Under the pieces are notes generated by a model, which was not told where the DNA came from, ran no database searches, and saw nothing but the letters and a program-made list of their open reading frames with translations. A stretch of DNA of 10,885 bases, taken from contig JAIBDK010000045.1 of assembly GCA_024679435.1 (NCBI GenBank), positions 1-10,885 on the forward strand, in the 5' to 3' direction. The stretch comes from Gammaproteobacteria bacterium (GTDB lineage Bacteria; Pseudomonadota; Gammaproteobacteria; Arenicellales; Poriferihabitantaceae). Positions 1-6,990 of the stretch are shown one piece after another (positions within the stretch are counted from its first letter, which is position 1; each line of letters opens with the position of its first letter). The position numbers and the translations under genes are program-made.

Positions 1-66
1 AGTTTTTAGTTTTCAGGTTTACGGAATGGCAAGCTCAATAAATACAGCGTTTCAGAGTAGCATTAG

Positions 67-81
67 TATAATCAGATTATA
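67..81. promoter_or_regulatory. 15-nt palindrome overlapping a consensus -10 hexamer
   Basis: TATAATC and GATTATA form a perfect 7-bp inverted repeat around a single central A. The left arm contains the exact -10 consensus TATAAT (67-72), but I see no good -35 at the right distance. It lies about 165 nt upstream of the serA start. It could be an operator for a dimeric regulator or a chance AT-rich palindrome. No regulator family is identifiable from the site. Confidence 0.3.
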
Positions 82-114
82 AACAATTCAAACTATCCAA
101 GGGATAACCATACA

Positions 115-145
115 TTGCAGAATCATCAAACTATTATGGTATAAC
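115..145 (+). promoter_or_regulatory. Candidate sigma-70 promoter for serA
   Basis: A -35-like TTGCAG (115-120) is followed after 19 nt by TATAAC (140-145). A TG one base upstream of the hexamer (137-138) gives an extended -10 arrangement. The spacing is long, which an extended -10 can tolerate. Transcription would start near 152, leaving a 5' leader of about 95 nt before the ATG at 247. The call rests on pattern matching only. Confidence 0.35.
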
Positions 146-246
146 GTCACCGTAAAAGCATAAAAGGACTCTTTGAATGACAGGAGCTTGAAAAATCTTG
201 CCAAGGCCTGGTGCTCAGAAACACAACATTCTCCAACCTTAAAAAA

Positions 247-1830
247 ATGAAAATACTGGTCAGCGACAGAATTGACGATGCGGCTCTAGATTTACTTCAG
301 GACCGCGGATTTGAAATGGAACTTCTCATAAAACCTGATGACGATGCCCTTTTTCGAGCGTCCTCAAATGCCGATGCCTGGATCATTCGAAGTGGGACCA
401 AAGTGACTACTGCATTACTGGAGAACGCCAAACAGCTTAAAGTAATTGGGCGCGCCGGAGTTGGAGTAGATAACATTGATGTTGAGACAGCAACACGTAA
501 AGGTATTGCCGTGTTGAACACGCCAACGGGGAACACCATGGCTGCGGTGGAACACACCATGGCCATGTTGTTGTCACTGGTAAGAAAAATCCCAGCGGCC
601 AACCATTCTCTGGTAATAAAACGGAGTTGGGATCGCGTCCCATTTACTGGCGTCGAATTATGTGGCAAAACCATAGGAATACTTGGGCTTGGCAAAATCG
701 GTAGTCGAGTAGCCACTCGCTGCCAGGCTATGGAAATGACCGTCTTGGGTTTTGACCCTTTCTTTTCAGCTGACCAGGCTCATTCCATGGATATAGAACT
801 GATTGAAAAAGTGCCGGATCTCGTTAGCCGGTGTGATTTTCTAAGTCTGCATCTGCCTGCGACGGAAGAAACTCGCGACCTTATTAATGCCGAATTGCTC
901 GAGGCTTGCAGGCCTGGAATCCGAATTGTTAATTGTGCGCGGGGCAGCCTGGTGGATGAAGCAGAGCTGGCGATGGCATTGAAAAGCGGCCAAGTCGCCG
1001 GCGCCGCGCTGGATGTATTTAAAGAAGAACCTCCGCTCGCTTCTCCTCTGTTCAAGGCGCCTAATCTGGTTGCCACCCCGCATCTTGGTGCAAGTACTAT
1101 TGAAAGCCAGCAAAATGTTGGAATTCAAATTGCCGACCAGGTGGCAGATGCTCTGACTCAAGGTATTTTTCGCGAAGCCGTCAATATTCCCGTAGGCAAC
1201 TGGCATACTTTTAGCCGACTCAAACCAAAACTGGATCTGGCCGAAAAACTCGGACATTTGGCACAGCAATATGTTGGCCGAGGAATCTCACGAATTAATG
1301 TCGAATACTGTGGTGATGGATTTGAAGAGATCCCCGCGATAAATAATTCGCTTTTGAAAGGCATACTCAAAACCGCTACCGGAAACGCTATAAACGCCGT
1401 AAATGCACCCATTGTTGCACAGGAACGGGGTATAAAGCTCACCTGCAATGAAAATGACGACAGCAGGAATTATCGCTCACTGATGCGATTATCCGTTGAG
1501 GTTGACGGAACAGAACATATTTTCTCCGGCACTACATTTTCAGATGGAGAGCCGCGACTGCTGGAAATCGATGGGTTTGAGGTGGATCTGTTTCTTTATG
1601 GAGTACTGCTGGTTTTCGCAAACTATGATCAGCCCGGCGTAATTGGTGATGTTGGGTCCATACTCGGTGAAAACAAAATTAACGTTGCACACTTTAGTCT
1701 GGGCCGGCAAAACAAGGGAGACAATGCTTTAGGTGTTATTGCAGTGGATGGTCGAATCACAAAAAAAGTAGTTAAAACTCTCACCGATCTGCAAAACATG
1801 AAATGGGTTAAACAAATAATCCTTAAGTAA
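247..1830 (+). CDS. serA: D-3-phosphoglycerate dehydrogenase, long ASB/ACT form
   Basis: This cytoplasmic enzyme oxidises 3-phosphoglycerate to 3-phosphohydroxypyruvate with NAD+, the first step of serine synthesis. The 527-residue product has the full long-form layout: substrate-binding and NAD-binding lobes (about 1-300), an intervening ASB-type domain (about 300-450) and a C-terminal ACT domain (about 453-527). Visible motifs are GLGKIG (147-152) for NAD and the catalytic triad Arg232 (NCARGSL), Glu261 (FKEEPP) and His279 (TPHLGAS). In the ACT domain Asp461 and Asn479 match residues that bind serine in the Mycobacterium tuberculosis enzyme, so feedback inhibition by serine is likely. I chose ATG 247 because homologues begin at MKILVSD. 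The frame stays open upstream to GTG 211, which has AAGG at 203-206 and would add 12 residues with no family counterpart. No clear Shine-Dalgarno sequence precedes 247. The SDR gene follows after 61 nt. Related 2-hydroxyacid dehydrogenases are the alternative, but the ASB and ACT domains favour SerA. Confidence 0.93.
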   Translation: MKILVSDRIDDAALDLLQDRGFEMELLIKPDDDALFRASSNADAWIIRSGTKVTTALLENAKQLKVIGRAGVGVDNIDVETATRKGIAVLNTPTGNTMAAVEHTMAMLLSLVRKIPAANHSLVIKRSWDRVPFTGVELCGKTIGILGLGKIGSRVATRCQAMEMTVLGFDPFFSADQAHSMDIELIEKVPDLVSRCDFLSLHLPATEETRDLINAELLEACRPGIRIVNCARGSLVDEAELAMALKSGQVAGAALDVFKEEPPLASPLFKAPNLVATPHLGASTIESQQNVGIQIADQVADALTQGIFREAVNIPVGNWHTFSRLKPKLDLAEKLGHLAQQYVGRGISRINVEYCGDGFEEIPAINNSLLKGILKTATGNAINAVNAPIVAQERGIKLTCNENDDSRNYRSLMRLSVEVDGTEHIFSGTTFSDGEPRLLEIDGFEVDLFLYGVLLVFANYDQPGVIGDVGSILGENKINVAHFSLGRQNKGDNALGVIAVDGRITKKVVKTLTDLQNMKWVKQIILK

Positions 1831-1891
1831 TACAGGCTCAAATTATGCTGACATTCTTTTTCAAAATATCAACAGGACAATAACGATTGCC

Positions 1892-2668
1892 ATGACTGAC
1901 AGAATCAAACCGTTATTCGATCTCAAGGGAAAGATCGCTTTGGTAACCGGCGCAAGCAAAGGAATCGGCGAATCCATGGCCCGGGGACTGGCTGAGTTTG
2001 GCGCAAAGGTCGTGGTTAGCAGCCGAAAACAGGAAGCGGTTGATCAGGTAACTGAATCGTTCAAAAATGATGGCCTTGAAGCGACTGGAATCGCCGCAAA
2101 TATGGGTAATATCGATGCCATCCACAACCTGGTAGACAAAACAGTTGAAGCCTACGGTGGTGTAGACATTATTATCAATAATGCCGCTGCCAACCCCGTG
2201 TTTGGGCCGATACAAGACACAGATGAACGGGCTTTCAACAAAATTATAGACGTGAATCTAAAGGGTCCTTTTGAGTTGTCTAAAAAAGCCTATCCGGTGC
2301 TTAAACAAAGAGGTGGTGGCTCTATTATTAACATAAGCTCTATTGGTGGCATCACACCCGAGCGATTTATTGGCATATATAGCGTCACTAAAGCAGGAAT
2401 TATTAATCTGACCCAGGCAATGGCCCAGGATTGGGGGCCAGACAATATTAGAGTCAATGCAATCTGTCCGGGGCTGATTAAAACAAAATTTAGCGAAGCC
2501 TTATGGACTAATGAAGAAATTCTGGAGCGATTTATTAAAAAAATACCGATGGGTCGGGCAGGAGATCCGGACGAACTTGGAGGACTCGCTGTTTTCCTTG
2601 CATCTGATGCGGCAGCGTATTGCACCGGTGGAGTGTACGTAATGGACGGGGGATACAAAGCAACATGA
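1892..2668 (+). CDS. Classical SDR family NAD(P)-dependent oxidoreductase
   Basis: A 258-residue classical short-chain dehydrogenase, the usual length for the family, predicted to interconvert an alcohol and a ketone in the cytoplasm. It shows the cofactor motif TGASKGIG (19-26), the structural NNAA (96-99), and catalytic Ser150, Tyr163 and Lys167 in the pattern S-x12-Y-x3-K. The basic SRK after the second beta strand suggests NADP(H) preference. The middle (NAAANPVFG, LIKTKFSEALW) resembles the DHRS4-like carbonyl/retinol reductase subgroup more than FabG, but the substrate is not readable. An AGGA (1874-1877) lies 14 nt before the ATG, far for a ribosome site. It follows serA by 61 nt and may be cotranscribed, and it precedes the acyl-CoA racemase, so a role in oxidising or reducing an acyl chain intermediate is inferred. 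3-oxoacyl-ACP reductase or a 3-hydroxyacyl-CoA-type role are alternatives. Confidence 0.88.
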   Translation: MTDRIKPLFDLKGKIALVTGASKGIGESMARGLAEFGAKVVVSSRKQEAVDQVTESFKNDGLEATGIAANMGNIDAIHNLVDKTVEAYGGVDIIINNAAANPVFGPIQDTDERAFNKIIDVNLKGPFELSKKAYPVLKQRGGGSIINISSIGGITPERFIGIYSVTKAGIINLTQAMAQDWGPDNIRVNAICPGLIKTKFSEALWTNEEILERFIKKIPMGRAGDPDELGGLAVFLASDAAAYCTGGVYVMDGGYKAT

Positions 2669-2670
2669 TT

Positions 2671-2688
2671 ACCGTCATACGGTCTTTT
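2671..2688 (+). terminator. Weak hairpin directly after the SDR stop
   Basis: ACCGT and ACGGT form a 5-bp stem with a 3-nt loop (CAT), starting 3 nt after the stop codon and followed by CTTTT. Position and T-run suggest a weak intrinsic terminator, but the stem is short and the T-tract has only four bases. It would separate the serA/SDR unit from the racemase gene. Confidence 0.3.
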
Positions 2689-2823
2689 AAAGTACAACTT
2701 AAATTGATGAGTTCTGGTGAGGCTGGAGCAAGATCCAACACGTATTAATGCATCAGGCATCAACGGACCCCTTGAACCGTTAACAACTCAACTGCCAGCC
2801 AACCAGAACATTCAGCAGACTAA

Positions 2824-2849
2824 CGGTATTTAATTACCGATAAGCGGTA
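2824..2849. repeat. Alternating CGGTA / TACCG / CGGTA inverted repeats
   Basis: CGGTA (2824-2828), TACCG (2835-2839) and CGGTA (2845-2849) allow two mutually exclusive 5-bp hairpins that share the central arm, in the spacer about 100 nt before the racemase start. The sequence after the third arm is CAATTTT. This could be a paired operator or a weak attenuator, but the stems are short enough to arise by chance. Confidence 0.25.
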
Positions 2850-2948
2850 CAATTTTGCGTAATGACCGAGTAAAAGTCAAATCAATAGAAAATACATGTT
2901 ATTTCGGATACATTGATGTGCAGTAATTTACCAACATAAAAAATTAAA

Positions 2949-4076
2949 TTGGGCACGCTGAACGGATATAAAATCATTGAACTCGCCGGCACAGGTCCCG
3001 GACCTATGGCCGGGATGATGCTTGCAGATATGGGGGCCGAGGTCATCAGAATTGAAAGACCCGACAACCCGTCCTCTCGAACTCTGGATATTAGTTATAG
3101 AGGCAAAAAATCCGTCGCTATTAATCTTAAAAATCCTGAAGGGCTAGCCATCACATTAAAACTTATTGGCGAAAGTGATGTGCTAATCGATCCGTTCAGG
3201 CCAGGTGTTTGTGAAAAGCTCGGCATTGGGCCCGAGGTATGTCTTGGAATTCGCCCCGAACTGATCTACGGGCGCATTACGGGATGGGGACAGAATGGAC
3301 CACTCGCGCAAGCTGCTGGACACGATATCAATTATATTTCCATCACGGGGGTTCTACACGCAATTGGAAACAAAGAGCAACCGATTATTCCGTTAAATCT
3401 CGTCGGCGATATGGGCGGGGGAGGAATGCTCCTCGTCAATGGCATTCTGGCTGCACTTCTGGAAAGACTCCAATCAAAAAAGGGACAGGTCATTGACGCG
3501 GCCATGGTCGACGGCTCTGCTCAGCAAATGTGGATGACTCATAGCCTGCAGTCAACGGGGCAATGGAATATTGCAAAGAGGCATGGAAATATGCTGGACG
3601 GTGGAGCCCATTACTACAATATTTATCGCTGCTCAGACTTAAAGTTTATCTCCCTGGGAGCCATTGAACCGCAGTTCTACAACAAATTCATTGAGCTCGT
3701 TGACCCCGAGAATAAACATAATCTTGGCAGTCAAGATGCACGTGACTGGAAACCTCTTAAATCCAGATTAGAAAAAATGTTTTGGCAACAGTCCAGAGAT
3801 TACTGGTGTGCCTTATTAGAAGGAAGCGATGCCTGTGTCGCACCTGTTTTGGACATCATCGAGGCATCGCAACACCCGGCGAATATTGCCAGAGACACAT
3901 ACACCGTTATAGATGGGCGACTGCACCCCGCCCCGGCTCCCCGTTTCAGTCGAACCCCTTCTAATATTCGATCTGGGCCTGACAGACCCGGCTCTGACAC
4001 AGACCAGATACTTAATTCAGCAGGATTCAGCGACTCCGAGCTTTTGAGACTGCGGAAATGCGGTGCTATTGGCTAA
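2949..4076 (+). CDS. Alpha-methylacyl-CoA racemase, CaiB/BaiF (family III CoA-transferase) fold
   Basis: The 375-residue product matches the alpha-methylacyl-CoA racemase branch of the CaiB/BaiF family in length and motifs. These enzymes interconvert (2R)- and (2S)-2-methylacyl-CoA thioesters so that branched or sterol side chains can enter beta-oxidation. The N-terminus (ELAGTGPGPMAGMMLADMGA) is typical of racemases. His125 (GHDINY) and Asp154 (GDMGGGG) correspond to the His/Asp acid-base pair of the mycobacterial enzyme MCR, and the glycine run after the Asp is the racemase signature. The GAIEPQFY segment near residue 237 is also conserved. In true CoA-transferases the Asp forms an acyl anhydride, so CoA transfer cannot be fully excluded. 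The start is TTG, with no clear ribosome site: the in-frame ATG at 2916 is closed by a stop at 2937, and the next internal ATG would remove the conserved N-terminus. The serine hydrolase gene follows after 29 nt, probably in the same transcript. Confidence 0.9.
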   Translation: MGTLNGYKIIELAGTGPGPMAGMMLADMGAEVIRIERPDNPSSRTLDISYRGKKSVAINLKNPEGLAITLKLIGESDVLIDPFRPGVCEKLGIGPEVCLGIRPELIYGRITGWGQNGPLAQAAGHDINYISITGVLHAIGNKEQPIIPLNLVGDMGGGGMLLVNGILAALLERLQSKKGQVIDAAMVDGSAQQMWMTHSLQSTGQWNIAKRHGNMLDGGAHYYNIYRCSDLKFISLGAIEPQFYNKFIELVDPENKHNLGSQDARDWKPLKSRLEKMFWQQSRDYWCALLEGSDACVAPVLDIIEASQHPANIARDTYTVIDGRLHPAPAPRFSRTPSNIRSGPDRPGSDTDQILNSAGFSDSELLRLRKCGAIG

Positions 4077-4105
4077 TTTTTGTCGTGATTTAGAGAGAAG
4101 CGTTC

Positions 4106-5323
4106 ATGAATTCAGGCGCCGGTCTAATAAAGAGGCAATTCAACGCTAAAAAATTACAGCGAATCAATGAGTTTACGGAAAGTTACGTCAACCAGGCAAA
4201 ATCGGCCGGAATGCTGACACTGGTTTATCATCAGGATGAAATTGTTCACCAACATACGACCGGATATCGCGATATCGCATCCGCCAGCCCCATTGAATCC
4301 GATACTATTTTCAGAATTTATTCCTTAACAAAACCCATCACCAGCGTTGCTCTAATGATGTTACTCGAAAAGGGTTATTTCAAGATCGACGATAACGCTG
4401 ATCGGTGGATTCCGGCGCTAAAAAACCTGAAAATCTTTAACAAATCGGGTACCCATGAGCCTCTGGAGCAGCCAATAACAATTCGCCATCTACTTACCCA
4501 CACCGCAGGTTTCAGCTATGGCTTTTATCCTGATTCTAATCCTGTTGATAAGCTTTATCAGCAAACATGGGGAGAGAAAAAATACGATAAAAGTTTAGCG
4601 GAACTGATGGACAGGATACTTACATTACCGCTGTATGCTCAACCCGGGCATCTCTGGCATTACAGTATCGCCACCGATCTATGCGGTTATATTGTGGAAC
4701 TAATAAGCGGTATGCCGTTGTCTGAGTTTTTCACAAAGCACATATTTCAACCGCTGGGCATGCCGGATACCGGATTTGTGGTGCCAAGGGAGAACCTCGA
4801 CCGTTTTTCAACGCTTTATGGAGTGACAGAGAGCGACCCGCTTGCAGTGCTTGAGACGGATGAAAACTCCCCCTATTACTCTCTGAGCGACAAGAAGAAA
4901 TTGAGATTAGAATCCGGCGGTGGGGGACTGGTTTCAACCGCACCGGACTATCTCCAATTTGCCAGGATGATGTTAAACAAAGGGGAACTCAACGGGACAA
5001 GACTCCTCAACAGGCAAACCGTGGAGTGGATGACATGCAACCACCTTGACCCGTCACTTTTGCCATTGAGCTACAACGGAGTAGTTCCACAGAACCTGAG
5101 CTGCTACGGATTCGGATTGGGATACTGCATCAATATGGATGCCGCTCACGCAGGAACAATGGGCTCCACCGGAGATTACGGATGGGGAAGCCTGGCCGAT
5201 AGTTACTGCTGGGTAGATCCGACTGAAAACTTGATTGGATTGTTAATGCAGCAGCTAATACCATCGCTCCATCATGCAGGTCAACGTGATTTTCGGAATG
5301 CCGTGTATCAAGCTCTCGAGTGA
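4106..5323 (+). CDS. Serine hydrolase of the class C beta-lactamase / family VIII esterase fold
   Basis: A 405-residue member of the beta-lactamase-related family (Pfam PF00144). Ser73 and Lys76 form the S-x-x-K nucleophile motif (YSLTK), Tyr186 in HYSIATD is the general-base tyrosine position, and a C-terminal GDYGWGS (356-362) stands where class C beta-lactamases carry K-T-G. That combination is typical of family VIII esterases and related amidases rather than of resistance enzymes. There is no signal peptide or membrane segment (the N-terminus is MNSGAGLIKRQ), so a cytoplasmic enzyme is expected, again unlike a periplasmic beta-lactamase. A GAGAG (4093-4097) sits 8 nt before the ATG as a plausible ribosome site. 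It starts 29 nt after the racemase gene, so I infer that it hydrolyses an ester or thioester in the same catabolic route. The substrate is unknown. Confidence 0.88.
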   Translation: MNSGAGLIKRQFNAKKLQRINEFTESYVNQAKSAGMLTLVYHQDEIVHQHTTGYRDIASASPIESDTIFRIYSLTKPITSVALMMLLEKGYFKIDDNADRWIPALKNLKIFNKSGTHEPLEQPITIRHLLTHTAGFSYGFYPDSNPVDKLYQQTWGEKKYDKSLAELMDRILTLPLYAQPGHLWHYSIATDLCGYIVELISGMPLSEFFTKHIFQPLGMPDTGFVVPRENLDRFSTLYGVTESDPLAVLETDENSPYYSLSDKKKLRLESGGGGLVSTAPDYLQFARMMLNKGELNGTRLLNRQTVEWMTCNHLDPSLLPLSYNGVVPQNLSCYGFGLGYCINMDAAHAGTMGSTGDYGWGSLADSYCWVDPTENLIGLLMQQLIPSLHHAGQRDFRNAVYQALE

Positions 5324-5385
5324 GAAAATCAAATAGTTGTAATTAAATTTTTTCCTTGCCATGTTAAGCTACGCACCGGGTCGGA

Positions 5386-5414
5386 TTTTGTCATAATGAA
5401 TATTTTTGACAAAA
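5386..5414. promoter_or_regulatory. Perfect 8-bp inverted repeat, possible operator
   Basis: TTTTGTCA (5386-5393) and TGACAAAA (5407-5414) are exact reverse complements separated by 13 nt. The right arm overlaps a TTGACA hexamer (5406-5411), so a protein bound here could act on a promoter for the downstream dehydrogenase. It is too AT-rich and lacks the T-tract position for a terminator. No regulator family can be assigned. Confidence 0.3.
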
Positions 5415-5432
5415 GTCCAAACCAACCTGTTT

Positions 5433-5457
5433 GTCTATCGACTGCGCGCCTATAGAC
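5433..5457. repeat. 6-bp inverted repeat GTCTAT / ATAGAC
   Basis: GTCTAT (5433-5438) and ATAGAC (5452-5457) form a perfect 6-bp inverted repeat around a GC-rich 13-nt centre. It lies 18 nt beyond the 8-bp repeat at 5386-5414. It may be structural or regulatory, and could equally be chance. Confidence 0.2.
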
Positions 5458-5626
5458 GATGTTCTCTAACAGATATTTTTACTGCTTTATTCATTATCAA
5501 CATGGTTTAAAGCTCCTAAATTAGTAGCAACGCCAATATGCAAATTGATAATCGTTTCGTAAACTCCCGCTTCCTTTTACAATCTGGTTGCATACTGATG
5601 ATTACTGCAAATAGAACACATTTATC

Positions 5627-6943
5627 TTGAGTATAAATCTTGAAAACCTGACAGAACGGCTGGCTAACAAGTCCGCTACTATTGCAGTCGTTGGTCTGGG
5701 CTACGTTGGCCTACCCATCGTCATTCGATATACTGAAATTGGATTCCGGGTTCTCGGAATAGACATTGATCAGGCTAAAGTCGACCGATTGAATACCTCT
5801 GTCAGTTACATCGAACATATTTCAGATAGTGCAATTGGACAGGCAGTAACCGACGGATTTGAGGCTTCTGTTGATTTTTCTCGGGTTAACGATGCAGATG
5901 CGATCATACTTTGTGTTCCTACACCTCTAAATAGACACAGAGAACCCGATTTGGATTTTGTTCTTGAAACCACTGAATCCCTGTTACCTCATCTACGAAA
6001 GGGGCAGGTCATTTCTCTGGAAAGCACCACCTACCCCGGGACCACAGAAGAAGAGCTCCTTCCAAGGATCGAATCTACCGGTCATCGTGTAGGAGAGGAT
6101 ATATTTCTGGCCTATTCTCCAGAACGTGAAGACCCGGGTAATCCAAGTTTTGTAACCCGAACTATTCCGAAGGTTTGCGGTGGATATTCTGAAAACTGTC
6201 TGCAGGCGGGCATAGCCCTATACACGCCGGCAGTAGATCAGGTCGTTCCCGTCAGTTCTTTGAAAGTTGCGGAAATGACCAAACTGCTAGAAAACATTCA
6301 CCGGGCGGTAAACATCGGCCTGGTGAATGAAATGAAGATTGTTTCGGACAAAATGGGGATCAACATCCACGAGGTCATCGATGCGGCAAAAACAAAACCT
6401 TTCGGATTCACCCCTTACTATCCGGGCCCGGGGCTGGGTGGCCACTGTATTCCCATTGACCCGTTTTACTTAACCTGGAAAGCCAGACAATACGACATTA
6501 ATACCCGCTTCATCGAGCTCGCCGGTGAGGTAAACACGGCAATGCCAGCATGGGTTATTGATAAACTGACCGATGCATTAAACGATCTGGAAAAATCGGT
6601 AAAGGGGGCGAAGATTATGATTCTCGGTATCGCCTACAAAAAAAACGTTGACGATACACGGGAATCTCCTTCCGTGATTTTAATGGAAATATTGCGCGCT
6701 AAAGGGGCGATTCTTTCCTATTCCGACCCCCATGTTCGGACATTCCCAGCCAAGAGAAATCATTCATTTGATCTTAACCATACTGAGCTAAACGCCCAAA
6801 ACATAGGCAATTATGATGCCCTTTTACTGGTGACAGATCATGACAAATTTGACTACGATCTTATTAGAAAACACGCCAGACTGATAATCGACACCCGGGG
6901 AAGGTATTCAACAGAAAAACTGACTACAATAATTCACGCCTAA
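5627..6943 (+). CDS. wbpA: UDP-N-acetyl-D-glucosamine 6-dehydrogenase (WbpA-type nucleotide-sugar dehydrogenase)
   Basis: This cytoplasmic enzyme should oxidise C6 of UDP-GlcNAc (or a close UDP-HexNAc) to the uronic acid using two NAD+, supplying precursors for O-antigen or capsule. The 438-residue product has the three-domain family layout: N-terminal Rossmann domain with GLGYVG (23-28), central dimerisation domain with Lys219 and Asn223 (TKLLEN), catalytic Cys274 in GGHCIPIDPFYLTWKA, and a C-terminal UDP-binding domain with GIAYKKNVDDTRESP. CVPTPLNRHREPDLDFV and AAKTKPFGF-PYYPGPG are closer to WbpA than to UDP-glucose or GDP-mannose dehydrogenases. WecC/TviB-like specificity remains possible. 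The start must be TTG 5627 or later: the frame is closed by TAG at 5612 and no downstream start keeps the Rossmann motif. No Shine-Dalgarno sequence is visible. A 10-codon frame starting at ATG 5598 stops at 5628-5630, overlapping the TTG. No glycosyltransferase or polysaccharide gene adjoins it in the window, which is unusual for this family. Confidence 0.92.
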   Translation: MSINLENLTERLANKSATIAVVGLGYVGLPIVIRYTEIGFRVLGIDIDQAKVDRLNTSVSYIEHISDSAIGQAVTDGFEASVDFSRVNDADAIILCVPTPLNRHREPDLDFVLETTESLLPHLRKGQVISLESTTYPGTTEEELLPRIESTGHRVGEDIFLAYSPEREDPGNPSFVTRTIPKVCGGYSENCLQAGIALYTPAVDQVVPVSSLKVAEMTKLLENIHRAVNIGLVNEMKIVSDKMGINIHEVIDAAKTKPFGFTPYYPGPGLGGHCIPIDPFYLTWKARQYDINTRFIELAGEVNTAMPAWVIDKLTDALNDLEKSVKGAKIMILGIAYKKNVDDTRESPSVILMEILRAKGAILSYSDPHVRTFPAKRNHSFDLNHTELNAQNIGNYDALLLVTDHDKFDYDLIRKHARLIIDTRGRYSTEKLTTIIHA

Positions 6944-6990
6944 TTAGCAAACCCGATACCGGAACATCACTAGTAACATACAGGGCGAAA

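Larger units (their letters stand above)
5324..5626. other. 303-nt spacer with inverted repeats, no gene seen
   Basis: This AT-rich spacer lies between the hydrolase and the nucleotide-sugar dehydrogenase, both on the + strand. It holds two perfect inverted repeats (5386-5414 and 5433-5457) and a consensus-like TTGACA (5406-5411) with no convincing -10 at the expected distance. There is no strong terminator after the hydrolase. Only very short open frames are present, for example 19 codons at 5396-5455, without a ribosome site. Its length suggests that the dehydrogenase has its own promoter. Confidence 0.5.

Noticed and set aside
1..81. Possible C-terminal tail of an upstream gene at the left edge
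   Set aside because: Short open frames run in from the edge (stops at 39-41 and 80-82), but they are too short to judge and show no recognisable motif.
841..1269. Open frame of 142 codons antisense to serA
   Set aside because: It lies wholly inside a strongly supported gene, has no recognisable domain, and is a by-product of the codon use of serA.
4106..5323. Possible beta-lactam resistance gene
   Set aside because: The fold matches class C beta-lactamases, but there is no signal peptide, the K-T-G position is replaced by a W-G-S motif, and the neighbour is an acyl-CoA enzyme. An esterase or amidase is more likely.
5396..5455. 19-codon frame in the spacer before the nucleotide-sugar dehydrogenase, a possible leader peptide
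   Set aside because: No ribosome site, no run of regulatory codons, and the length is what chance would give.
5598..5630. 10-codon frame overlapping the TTG start of the nucleotide-sugar dehydrogenase, a possible coupling peptide
   Set aside because: No ribosome site of its own. The stop overlap could be accidental, so it is only mentioned in the gene entry.
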